A stretch of DNA of 64,000 bases from CAKZLS01 sp963701445 (GTDB taxonomy: Bacteria > Pseudomonadota > Alphaproteobacteria > Rhodospirillales > Defluviicoccaceae): contig CAVPAM010000006.1 of NCBI GenBank assembly GCA_963701445.1, positions 1 to 64,000 of the forward strand, in the 5' to 3' direction. Made by a program: the position numbers and the translations under genes. The notes below the pieces were generated by a model that saw only the letters and a program-made list of their open reading frames with translations, searched no databases and was not told the DNA's origin. Below are positions 17,268 through 26,400 of the stretch, one piece after another. Numbering within the stretch: the stretch's first letter is position 1; each line of letters starts with the position of its first letter.

Positions 17268-18026
17268 TCAGCCCGCGAACGGGCCGAATACTTCCGAAAA
17301 ACGGGTGAGGAAAACCATCATGATACCCGAAAGGGTTAACATCATAACCCAGATCTGCAAGGAAATTTGCAACGGGATACCGATGAAAAACACCTGAAGC
17401 TGCGGCATCAGGCGGCCGAGAAGCCCGAGCCCGATGTAATAGGCCAGTCCGAAGATCAGAAACGGCGCCGACATCTGCAGGCCGAGGGCGAAACTGTCGG
17501 CCACCCGCTGGGCGATCATGTCGGCGAAATCGCCGATGGGCGGCGCCTGTCCGGGGGCAAAAAGCGTGTAGCTTTCCGCGATCGCCATCAGCATGAGGTG
17601 ATGGAGATCGGCGACGAAGATCAGCAGCACGCCCACGGTTCCGAAGAACCCGGCGATCGTCGAGCTCTGCTGGTCGGTGACCGGATCGTTGACCAGCGCG
17701 CTGGTCAGCGACGCGAAATAGGACGCGAAGGTTCCGGCGACGTGCAGCGACGCCACCACGATCCGCGCCACCACGCCGAGGAACACCCCGATCAGGCACT
17801 CGCCGAGCAGCAGCATCCCCAGCGCCGCCGGGGTCGCCGGCAGCCCCGGAAGCCTCTCGGCCAGGACCGGCGTCAGAAGGAAGCTGATGGCCAGGGCGAG
17901 CAGAAGCCGGATGCGCACGCTGACGTAACCGGCGCTGAACCCCGGCAACACCGTGATGACGGCGCCCACGCGCACGAAAATGAGAATGAACGCGAACGTG
18001 TTGACGGCGAGAAGCTGCTGGAGCAT
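17268..18026 (-). CDS. fliR: Flagellar export gate protein FliR
   Basis: A 252-residue polytopic protein with about six hydrophobic segments and the FliR pattern (LLALAISFLLTPVL; VVARIVVASLHVAGTFASYF; FALGLQMSAPFLIFGLAYYI). FliR joins FliP and FliQ in the export gate of the flagellar type III apparatus. It sits six bases downstream of fliQ and 18 bases upstream of flhB, in the usual gene order. Confidence 0.95.
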   Translation of the reverse strand: MLQQLLAVNTFAFILIFVRVGAVITVLPGFSAGYVSVRIRLLLALAISFLLTPVLAERLPGLPATPAALGMLLLGECLIGVFLGVVARIVVASLHVAGTFASYFASLTSALVNDPVTDQQSSTIAGFFGTVGVLLIFVADLHHLMLMAIAESYTLFAPGQAPPIGDFADMIAQRVADSFALGLQMSAPFLIFGLAYYIGLGLLGRLMPQLQVFFIGIPLQISLQIWVMMLTLSGIMMVFLTRFSEVFGPFAG

Positions 18027-18032
18027 CCCCGG

Positions 18033-18302
18033 TCAACCGCCCGAGGCGATGCGATCGAACAGGGTCTGGGTGAACTCGATCATGGTCGTCATCATGAACG
18101 GCAGGAACACGACGATGGCGAGAAGAATGACCAGGATCTTCGGGACGAACGTCAGGGTCATTTCCTGAATGGTGGTGAGCGCCTGAAACAGCGAGATCGC
18201 GAGACCCACGATCATCCCGGCCATCATCACCGGGCCGCCGGTTTTCAGGATCATGAATGTGGCCTCGCGGCCGATCTCGAGGATCGCGACCTCGTTCATC
18301 AT
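18033..18302 (-). CDS. fliQ: Flagellar export gate protein FliQ
   Basis: An 89-residue protein with two hydrophobic hairpin helices separated by the conserved ALTTIQEMTLTFVPKI region. This size and sequence are characteristic of FliQ, a subunit of the FliPQR export gate. The gene lies directly upstream of fliR in the minus-strand flagellar operon. Confidence 0.95.
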   Translation of the reverse strand: MMNEVAILEIGREATFMILKTGGPVMMAGMIVGLAISLFQALTTIQEMTLTFVPKILVILLAIVVFLPFMMTTMIEFTQTLFDRIASGG

Positions 18303-18341
18303 TATCGTTCTTCTTCCCCCGTCACCGGCGCGCCCAGTCGG

Positions 18342-18662
18342 CTAGATCGGCATCCGCATGATGTCCTGGTAGGCCTCGATCACCCGGTCGCGGACCGCGA
18401 CCACGGTCTGCAGCGTCAGATCCGCTTCCGCGACGGCCGTCACCACCTGATTGAGGTCGGCGCTCTTTTCGATGGCCTTGGCCGTCACCTGTTCGCCGCT
18501 GCTTCCGGTATCGACCGCCTGCCGCGCGACGCTCTTGACGAGATCGGCGAAACCGCCTCCGCCGGGGCCGTCCATGGCCGACGGTTTCTCGCCCGCCGCG
18601 CCCTTCAAGGCCTGGTTGTAGGCGGAGATGGCGTTGGTCATGCCGTTGACTGGATTTACCAT
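18342..18662 (-). CDS. fliE: Flagellar hook-basal body protein FliE
   Basis: A 106-residue FliE: a flexible N-terminus with a glycine-rich stretch, then the conserved C-terminal helix (ADLTLQTVVAVRDRVIEAYQ). FliE is the adaptor between the MS ring/export gate and the proximal rod. It sits between flgC and fliQ in the usual alphaproteobacterial order flgB-flgC-fliE-fliQ-fliR-flhB. Confidence 0.93.
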   Translation of the reverse strand: MVNPVNGMTNAISAYNQALKGAAGEKPSAMDGPGGGGFADLVKSVARQAVDTGSSGEQVTAKAIEKSADLNQVVTAVAEADLTLQTVVAVRDRVIEAYQDIMRMPI

Positions 18663-18741
18663 TGCAAACCTGTTCTCCCTGGTGTTCGACGGGCTTGTGC
18701 CCGTTGGCGGCCCGCCGCGTCAGCCCCGGCCGGCCGCATGC

Positions 18742-19153
18742 TCAGCGCAGGACTTCGATCGTTGCCTGCACCATCGCCTTGGACGCGCGGATGACGTTCA
18801 AATTGGCCTCGTACGACCGTTGCGCCTCGCGCATGTCCGCCGATTCGATCAGCGAATTGACGTTCGGCGCCTGGACGTAACCGTCCTTGTCGGCCGCCGG
18901 ATGGCTCGGTTCGTATCTCATCGGAAAGGACGACGGGTCGCGGCGCACCTTGCCGATCCCGACGGTCTCCAGTGCCGGTCTCGCGATCGAGGGTGGTCTT
19001 GAAGGTGACCGTCTTGCGCCGGTAGGGTTCGTCGCCGGGCGACGTGGGCAGGGAATTGGCGTTGGCGATGTTCTCGGCGATCACGCGAAGCCGGAAACCC
19101 TGGGTCTTCATGCCCGCCGCCGAGATCCGCATGGTGTTCAGGATATCGCTCAT
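18742..19153 (-). CDS. flgC: Flagellar proximal rod protein FlgC, interrupted by one frameshift
   Basis: The N-terminal half (MSDILNTMRISAAGMKTQGF to KTTLDRETG) and the C-terminal half (VRRDPSSFPMRYEPSH to AMVQATIEVLR) are both clearly FlgC and together give the expected length of about 137 residues. They are in adjacent frames. A one-base shift near 18968-18976 (around GGCACTGGAGACCGTC on the coding strand) joins them as ETVGIGKVRRDP. FlgC is required for rod assembly, so a real mutation would make the cell non-motile. As the rest of the operon is intact, a sequence error is at least as likely. Confidence 0.88.
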
Positions 19154-19168
19154 CCGCTCGCCCTCATT

Positions 19169-19573
19169 CTAACGCCTGCCGATGGCGGTTCGAATCATGC
19201 CGAGGTGCTTGCGGTACAGCTCGGTGGTCAGCCGGTGCGCCATGCTGGTTTCGCTGACCTTGGCCATCTGTTCCTCGAGGACCACGGCGTTGCCGCCGGG
19301 CGCCGTTTCGTACGGGCGGCGGTTCACTTCGTCCTTGAACGGCTTGGCACTCTCGGCGTGGCCGGCCAGGTGACCGGCGTGAGTGGCCCGCATGGCCACC
19401 GGCGCAACCTGGCGATCGATCATCCCCCGGAACTCCAGCGGCTTGACGTCGCGCGGGCGGTAGCCCGGCGTATCGGCGTTGGCGATGTTCTGGGCGAGCA
19501 CCTCCTGGCGCTGCCCGAGCCAGGCCAATCGCTGCTTCATCATGCCGAACAAGGAAACCTTGTTGAGATCCAT
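19169..19573 (-). CDS. flgB: Flagellar proximal rod protein FlgB
   Basis: A 134-residue rod protein with the N-terminal ANIANADTPGYRPRDV motif shared by rod/hook proteins and the C-terminal helix YRKHLGMIRTAIGR. It is the first gene of the minus-strand operon flgBC-fliEQR-flhB-cckA. A candidate CtrA box lies 63-77 bases upstream of its start. Confidence 0.95.
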   Translation of the reverse strand: MDLNKVSLFGMMKQRLAWLGQRQEVLAQNIANADTPGYRPRDVKPLEFRGMIDRQVAPVAMRATHAGHLAGHAESAKPFKDEVNRRPYETAPGGNAVVLEEQMAKVSETSMAHRLTTELYRKHLGMIRTAIGRR

Positions 19574-19635
19574 CGTCTGACCGGCGCGCCTCTTCCAACT
19601 GGTTCCGCTCGAGCGGGGAGTATCGTCGCGGGTCT

Positions 19636-19650
19636 TTAAAATTTAGTAAA
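19636..19650. promoter_or_regulatory. Candidate CtrA-binding site upstream of flgB
   Basis: TTAA-N7-TAAA matches the CtrA consensus TTAA-N7-TTAA at seven of eight positions. It is an AT-rich spot in the 314-base GC-rich gap between flgB and the divergent glycosyltransferase gene; nothing else is recognised in that gap. The operon it would control ends in cckA, the kinase that activates CtrA, which would make a feedback loop. Confidence 0.4.
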
Positions 19651-19887
19651 ACTCCGGTTGTTCACGCCGAGCCGGTGGCCCGTGCCGCGCGCGGAGATCC
19701 TTGACAGGCGTCGATACCCGGGTATACGCGAACCATCGATTCCTGTTGATCCCTCGAGGCTCGTCGATCATTTGCAAGGTTCATTTCGATGGCGTTCCGG
19801 ATCTCCGTTCGTTGACGCCGACCCGGCGCGGGTTCGATCACCCGGTGTCCAGGCGCCCGGGACCGGGGCCGGCCGGGATGGAGAGCC

Positions 19888-21555
19888 ATGTCCTCGGATA
19901 GCCGGGCCCTCCCCGGGATCGCGCGAACCGCGCTGCCGTTCGCGCTTCTGCTGGCGCTTGCCGTCTGGTTCCGTTTTCATGAAATCGGCCGGCTGCCGCT
20001 TTGGTTGGACGAGGCCTATAGTTTTTGGTTTTCCGGACAATCCTTCCGGTCGCTGTGGACGTTCGTGCCCACGTTCGAAACCCATCCGCCGGTGTATTAT
20101 TCCCTGCTTCGCTTGTGGCGCGTGTTCGGAGAGGACGAAACGGCACTCCGCTCGCTGTCGGCTGTTCTCGGCATTCTCGCCACCGCGGCCGTCTACCTGC
20201 TTGGCCGCATCGTCGGCGGACGGAGCGACGGCCCCTGGATCGGTTTCGGCGCCGGCCTGATCTTCGCCGTTTCCCCGATCCAGGTTCAGTACGCCCAGGA
20301 AGCACGTTCCTCCATGGCCGTGACCCTGGCCGTCTCGATCACGATCTGCGGCGCGGCGTGGCTGATGCGACACCCGGAAGCGGCGTGCCGGACGCTGTTC
20401 CGGCCGCCGCCGCCGCCCGCCGGAGACGGCGTGCCGTCAACCGCCGATCCGTCGCCGCGATGGGCCTGGCTGGCGCTGGTGGGCGGCGCGGCGGCGAGCC
20501 TCTGGCTCCACAATCTGGCGCCCCTGTTCGTTTTCAGCGTGGCGGTGGCGTTGATCGCCTGGCTTGCCGGGCCACTGCGATGGAATCGCGGGTTTCTGGT
20601 GAATGGCGTTCTCGCGAGCCTGACGGTGCTGCTGCTATGGCTTCCCTGGGTTCCGTACCTGTTCAAACAGGCGGAAGCGGTGTCCTCGGTCTTCTGGATG
20701 AAGGCGCCGACACTGGTACAGACCGCCGGCGCCATGTACTTCTTTTTCGGGGCCAAGTACTCGTGGCCGGTCGAGACCTACACGTCGGGCGCGGCGCGCT
20801 TGAGCGAACTCGACGCCGCCGGGCTCGCGGGCGGAGCGCTCTGGCTGGCGGCGCACGCGGGGCTCGCCGCGCTCGGAGCGATCGGTTTCTGGCGCGTCGG
20901 CCGGCGCCACGGCTGGCAACTGGCCATCCTTCTCGCCTCGGTCATGGTGCTGCCCATCGCCCTTACCCTTCTCGCCACATTCACCGTCCGCCCCATCTTC
21001 GCCACCCGCGCCCTGATCTGGGTCGCCATACCGTTTTACGTGATGCTGGCGGCGGGTATCGCGGCCACGCGCCGGGTCTGGCCGCGCGGCGTCCTGCTGC
21101 TCGGGGTGGCCGCCCTGTTCGCCCTGGGCAGCCTGAATTACCACGCGACGTTCGAGAAGGAACCCTGGGACCGGATCGCCGGCCTGTTGGAGACCGACTC
21201 CAAGCCCGGCGACATCGTTCTGGTGGTTCCGAACTCGGCGGAACTCCCGCTCGCCTACTATCTCCGCGACCGGAACGTGGACCTGCCCATATACGGGTTG
21301 CCCCAGCCGTTCCCGGCCGTCGGCCTGCCCAACCCCTATCCCGCCGGGATCGCCGCCGTTCCCGGCATGACCGCGGCCGATGTTCCGGCTCTGCGCGAGC
21401 GGCTCGACGGCGCGGCCTCCGGGTGGCTGATCACGCGCGCCGTCTCCCTGTTCGACCCGGAGGGGCTCGTCGCCGCCGCCGTCGGCCGGGATAGGACGCT
21501 ATCGCCGGAAGGCCTCTACGCACAGGACAATATCGCCGTCTACCGGTTCGAATAA
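19888..21555 (+). CDS. GT39-like membrane glycosyltransferase (dolichyl-phosphate-mannose type)
   Basis: A 555-residue polytopic membrane protein with about eleven hydrophobic helices and a C-terminal periplasmic part. The first loop has GRLPLWLDEAYSFWFSGQ, the acidic DE pair typical of GT-C enzymes, followed by THPPVYYSLLRLW, a motif of the ArnT/PMT (glycosyltransferase 39) superfamily. Such enzymes use polyprenyl-phosphate sugars to glycosylate lipids or proteins in the periplasm. The adjacent polyprenyl-phosphate sugar synthase with a GtrA domain (21667-22767) could make its donor. Acceptor and sugar are unknown. Confidence 0.82.
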   Translation: MSSDSRALPGIARTALPFALLLALAVWFRFHEIGRLPLWLDEAYSFWFSGQSFRSLWTFVPTFETHPPVYYSLLRLWRVFGEDETALRSLSAVLGILATAAVYLLGRIVGGRSDGPWIGFGAGLIFAVSPIQVQYAQEARSSMAVTLAVSITICGAAWLMRHPEAACRTLFRPPPPPAGDGVPSTADPSPRWAWLALVGGAAASLWLHNLAPLFVFSVAVALIAWLAGPLRWNRGFLVNGVLASLTVLLLWLPWVPYLFKQAEAVSSVFWMKAPTLVQTAGAMYFFFGAKYSWPVETYTSGAARLSELDAAGLAGGALWLAAHAGLAALGAIGFWRVGRRHGWQLAILLASVMVLPIALTLLATFTVRPIFATRALIWVAIPFYVMLAAGIAATRRVWPRGVLLLGVAALFALGSLNYHATFEKEPWDRIAGLLETDSKPGDIVLVVPNSAELPLAYYLRDRNVDLPIYGLPQPFPAVGLPNPYPAGIAAVPGMTAADVPALRERLDGAASGWLITRAVSLFDPEGLVAAAVGRDRTLSPEGLYAQDNIAVYRFE

Positions 21556-21666
21556 TTTGGTTTGCCTCGATCCCCGATCCCGACCATCCTGGAGCGTCAC
21601 TTCCGATGACGGCGCGACGCTCCTCCGCCGGCCTTTCCGATTGCGATACGCGGACCCCTGGAACGC

Positions 21667-22767
21667 ATGACCAAGCCTCTCGAACTCTCCGTGGTGGTTC
21701 CCACGCTGAACGAAAGCGAAAACATTCCGGCCGTCGTCGCGCGGTTGGAAGAGACGCTGAAGGGCATCGAGTGGGAGGTCATATTCGTCGACGACGACTC
21801 CGACGACGGCACCGCCGATCGGATACGGAAGCTAGGCCGCGTCAATCGGCGGGTCCGCTGCCTCCAGCGCATCGGCCGGCGCGGCCTGTCCGGCGCCTGC
21901 ATCGAGGGCATGCTGGCCAGCCCGGCGCCCTATTTGGCGGTCATGGACGCCGACCTGCAGCACGACGAGGCCCTGCTGCCCCGGATGCTGGAGGTTCTGA
22001 AGGCGGACGAGGCGGACGTGGTGATCGGCAGCCGCTACATGGAGGGCGGCGGCTTCGGGGAATGGGCGGAGTCGCGCCGGATGATCAGCCGGTTCGCGAC
22101 CGGCCTCGGCGGCCTGGTCATGAAGACCCGTGTCAGCGACCCGATGAGCGGGTTCTTCATGCTTCGCAAGGACGCGTTTCACCGCTCGGTCCGCAAGCTC
22201 TCCGGTATCGGGTTCAAGATCCTGCTCGACATCCTGGCGTCGTCGCCCAGGGGCCTGAGGATCAAGGAACTCCCGTTCGAGTTCCGTACGCGCCTCGCCG
22301 GCGAGAGCAAGCTCGACAGCATGGTCGCATGGGAATACGTGATGATGCTGCTCGACAAACTGATCGGCCACCTGGTGCCGATTCGCTTCGTTCTGTTCTC
22401 CATGGTGGGCCTTTTCGGCCTGGGCGTGCACCTTGGCGCTCTTTGGATCGCGCACAAGGGTTTCGGTTTGGGCTTCCCGCTGTCGCAAGGAATCGCGACG
22501 ATGGTCGCCATGACCAACAATTTCGTGCTCAACAACATGTTCACCTACCGCGACAAGCGTCTGCGCGGCTGGTCGTTCTTGTTGGGACTACTCTCCTTTT
22601 ACGCGGTGTGCGGCATCGGAGCGGTTGCCAACATCGGTATCGCGTCCTATGTCTATGGCGTGGAGGAACCGTGGTGGGTGGCGGGTGTCACCGGCGCTCT
22701 CGTGGGAGCGGTTTGGAACTACGCGGTTTCATCCGTCTACACGTGGCGCAATCCGAAAAAGGCGTGA
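21667..22767 (+). CDS. Polyprenyl-phosphate glycosyltransferase (GT2, DPM1-like) fused to a GtrA domain
   Basis: A 366-residue two-domain protein. Residues 1-235 form a GT2 fold with VVVPTLNESENI, the DDDSDDGTAD nucleotide-binding motif, AVMDADLQHDE and the DPMSGFFML acceptor region of dolichol-phosphate mannose synthases. Residues about 240-362 form a four-helix GtrA domain that flips or holds the polyprenyl-linked sugar. It should transfer a sugar from a nucleotide to undecaprenyl phosphate and move it to the periplasm. The start is about 110 bases after the GT39-like gene, so the two likely form one donor/transferase operon. Confidence 0.9.
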   Translation: MTKPLELSVVVPTLNESENIPAVVARLEETLKGIEWEVIFVDDDSDDGTADRIRKLGRVNRRVRCLQRIGRRGLSGACIEGMLASPAPYLAVMDADLQHDEALLPRMLEVLKADEADVVIGSRYMEGGGFGEWAESRRMISRFATGLGGLVMKTRVSDPMSGFFMLRKDAFHRSVRKLSGIGFKILLDILASSPRGLRIKELPFEFRTRLAGESKLDSMVAWEYVMMLLDKLIGHLVPIRFVLFSMVGLFGLGVHLGALWIAHKGFGLGFPLSQGIATMVAMTNNFVLNNMFTYRDKRLRGWSFLLGLLSFYAVCGIGAVANIGIASYVYGVEEPWWVAGVTGALVGAVWNYAVSSVYTWRNPKKA

Positions 22768-22931
22768 GATCGAAGAAGTCCGCGACGTCCATCGCGGGGC
22801 CTTGTCATCCATATCCGCGCGGGCAATGCACGACAATGTGAACGGGTTCACTGATCCGTAACCGTTTATGGTGCATACTGCCTGATACTCGGTGGACCCT
22901 TCCCATCGATGTCGTACGCGGGAGCCAAGTC

Positions 22932-23120
22932 ATGTTGACCGATGTCATTCTGTGGAACTACTGCAACGTTTGGAGCTTTCCCTCGGCCACGCGCGATGCC
23001 GACGGCGACGCGGTATACGCCGACGGCGAATGGGTCGCGTTCGAACGCGTCATGGACAAGGTGCGGGCCAGCGGCCATTTCACCAACTGGGCCAAGACCC
23101 GGGGAACCTCCGTTCACTGA
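22932..23120 (+). CDS. Small hypothetical protein
   Basis: A 62-residue reading frame (MLTDVILWNYCNVWSFPSAT at the start) with GGGAG eleven bases before its ATG and its own AT-rich upstream sequence. It is rich in aromatic residues and shows no signal peptide, membrane segment or known motif. Base use is consistent with coding sequence, but there is no homology that I recognise. It stands alone between the GT2-GtrA gene and the GGDEF/EAL gene. Confidence 0.35.
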   Translation: MLTDVILWNYCNVWSFPSATRDADGDAVYADGEWVAFERVMDKVRASGHFTNWAKTRGTSVH

Positions 23121-23306
23121 CGTGAGTTCGCTGGTCGCGGTTGATCGCGGACACCGCCGGAGGCTGCGCCGATATCGCAAACCTTGGATCGCCAAGGATT
23201 GCCGCCGTCTTCGATGACCGATACCCGATGACGGTCCGGGCCCTCCCCCTCCGGGTCACGAACCGGTCGAAAACGAATATCCCCCCTACGGTTCCGCTTG
23301 CGGAAC

Positions 23307-23337
23307 ACCCCCAAATGGGTCAAACTAACCCAGGGTT
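23307..23337. promoter_or_regulatory. Palindrome pair upstream of the GGDEF/EAL gene
   Basis: Two adjacent palindromes lie about 75-105 bases before the GTG of the signalling gene: ACCCCCAAATGGGT (23307-23320) and the perfect AACCCAGGGTT (23327-23337). The first fits the ACCC-N-GGGT family found repeatedly in this window. An operator or a promoter-proximal site is inferred. Confidence 0.4.
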
Positions 23338-23410
23338 GGGGAACGCGCGCGCCTGATCGCCCTCGCGCGCGGAGAGTAGGCCTGGTCGATCCAGGGAAGG
23401 GAGGGCCGCG

Positions 23411-26400
23411 GTGCCCGATTCAAACGACGTCCTCGGTTCCATCCGGACGGCGCTCGGGGTCATGCAGGATCCGGTCATCGTCACCTCGGCGGCGCTGGAT
23501 CCGCCGGGACCGGCCATCGTCTACGTCAACGACGCGTTCTGCCGGGTCAGCGGCTACGACCGGGACGAGGTTCTCGGTAAGACGCCGCGGATCCTTCAGG
23601 GTCCCAGCACGTGCCCCGACACCCTGCGAAGACTGCGCCATGACCTGAACAGCAAGCAGTCCTTCTTCGGAGACGTGATCAACCGCCGCAAGGACGGCTC
23701 GGAGTTCGCCGTCAAGTGCCAGATCGTCCCGCTCCACGACGACGACGGCACGGTCCGCCACTGGCTGAACATCCAGCGCGACGTGACGGATCTGAACACC
23801 GCCCGCCTCGGCCGGAGGGTCGCGGAGGACCAGTACCGCCAGCTGGTGGAAACCCAGCCCGACCTGATCTGCCGCTTCCTCCCCGACACCACCCTCACCT
23901 TCGTCAACGCGGCGTACGCGCGCTTCCTCGGACGAGCGCCGGAGGCGCTGATCGGACGGCGGTTCGTCGACTTTCTCCACGAGCCCGACGCCGCCGCCGT
24001 TCTCGACCACCTTTCTTCGGTGACGCCCGGCGACCCATCCTGGCGCTGCGAACGCCGGACCATCGGCGCCGACGGCCGCCCGCGCTGGCATCTGTGGAAC
24101 GACTTCGCCTTCTTCGACGACGCCGGCGGTCTGGTGTCGCTGCAGTCCGTCGGCACCGACATCGAGGAGCGCAAGGAAACGGAGCACGCGCTTCGCCGCA
24201 AGAACCTCCTGCTCGCGGCCATCGGCCGGGTTCAGTCGCGCTATCTCGTGGAGCAAAGCGAGCACGCCGTGTTCGACCGGCTGCTCGACGACCTGGTGAC
24301 CATCACCGACAGCGAATACGGCATCATCGGCGAAGTCCTGCGCGCCAAGGAGGGGCGGCCGTACCTCAAGACCTACGCCGTCACGGCGCACGCCTGGAAC
24401 GCCGAGATCCGCAAGGAGTTCGGCGAGAGCATTCCCCGCGAGATGGAGTTCTACAATCTCGAAACCCTGTTCGGCCGTGTCATCAAGGACCGGGCGCCGG
24501 TGATCGCCAACGAACCCGCCACCGACCCGCGCGGCGGCGGCATGCCCAAGGGACATCCGAAACTGAGCGCGTTTCTCGGCCTCCCCTTCCTGCTGGGAGA
24601 CGAGATCGTCGGCATGGCCGGCATCGCCAACCGTCCCGGCGGATACGACCAGGACCTGGTCGACTTCCTCGAACCGCTGCTCGGCGCGTGCGCCCAGCTC
24701 ATCCAGGCGCTCAGGAACGACCGCAAGCAGAAGGCCGTGGAGGAGGCGCTGCAGAAGAGCGCGCGCCAGCAGACCGCGATCCTCAACACCATCCCCGACA
24801 TCGCCTGGCTCAAGGATCAGGACAGCCGCCTGATCGCGGTCAACGACGCGTTCGCGCGGGCCTGCGGCGTAACGCCCGAAAACGTGGTGGGCCGGACGGA
24901 CCTCGACATCTGGCCCCGGGAGATGGCGGACGCCTACCGCGTCGACGACCGCGTGGTGATGCGCACCCGACGGAGCAAGCGCCTGGAGGAACGGATCACC
25001 GACAGCGAGGGCAACGAAATCTGGCTGGAAACCATCAAGTCGCCGGTCATCGGCGACGACGGCAAGGTGATCGGGACCAGCGGCATCGCCCGCGACGTCA
25101 CCGAACGCCGGCGCGCCGAACGGGCGCTGTTCCACGAAAAGGAACGCGCCATGGTGACCCTTCATTCCATCGGCGACGCGGTCATCACCACCGACGCCGG
25201 GGGCGCGGTCGAGTACCTCAACCCGGTGGCGGAAACGCTCACCGGGTGGAGCAAGCTCGAGGCCCGGGGACAGCCGCTGGAAACCGTCTTCCGCGTGGTC
25301 GACGAAAGCACCCGCCAGCCGGCCCCCAACCCGGTGGCGCGCTGCCTGGAGACCGGCAAGGTCGACGGACTGTCCGAGCACTGCGTGCTGGTCAGCCGGA
25401 GCGGCCGCGAATACGCCGTCGAGGACACCGCCGCGCCGATCCGTTACCGCGACGGATCCGTCCTCGGCGCCGTCCTGGTGTTCCACGACGTCACCGACAC
25501 CCGGCGCATGACCCGGCAGATGGCGCACGAAGCCTCCCACGATCCGCTCACCGACCTGGTCAACCGGCGGGAATTCGAACGGCGCCTGGCGCGCGGCTTG
25601 GCCAGCGCCAGGACCACCGGCGCGCACCACGCGCTCTGCTACCTCGACCTCGACCAGTTCAAGCTGGTGAACGACGTCGCGGGCCACGCCGCCGGCGACG
25701 AGCTGCTCAAGCAGATCCGCGCCCTGCTCGCGGGCAAGTTCCGCGAGCGCGACACCCTGGCCCGGCTCGGCGGCGACGAGTTCGCCCTGCTGCTGGAGAA
25801 CTGCTCGGCCGCGCGGGCCCAGAAAATCTGCGAGATGCTGGTCACCACCCTTCGCGACTACCCGTTCGTCTGGCAGGGCACCACCTTCCACATCGGCGTC
25901 AGCATCGGCGTGGTGGAGGTGACCCCGGATGCCGAGGGCACCGCCCAGCTCATGTCGCAGGCCGACGTCGCCTGCTACGCCGCCAAGGAGAACGGGCGCA
26001 ACCGGGTTCACGTCTACCGCCGCGAGGGCGCCGAGCCGCCCGAGCGCCGCGCCCGCATGCTCCGCGCGGCGACACTCAGGGACTGCATGGAGAAGGACCG
26101 CTTCCGCCTGTTCTGCCAGCCCATCGTTCCGCTGGCCGAGGACAGCGGCCTCGCCACCCGCCACGAGTTCCTGCTGCGCATGGTGGACGACGACGGCGAG
26201 CTGGTCTGGCCGCGCGCCTTCATCCCCGCCGCCGAGCGCTACGGGCTGATGGGCGCCATCGACCGCTGGGTGATCCGCTCCGCCTTCCGCCACTGCGTCG
26301 ACCTGTTCGGGGAGCCCGGCCGGGCCGAGGTTTCCATCAACCTCTCCGCGGCCTCGCTCGAGGACGACACGCTTCCGTCATACCTCGCCGAGCAGTTCGC

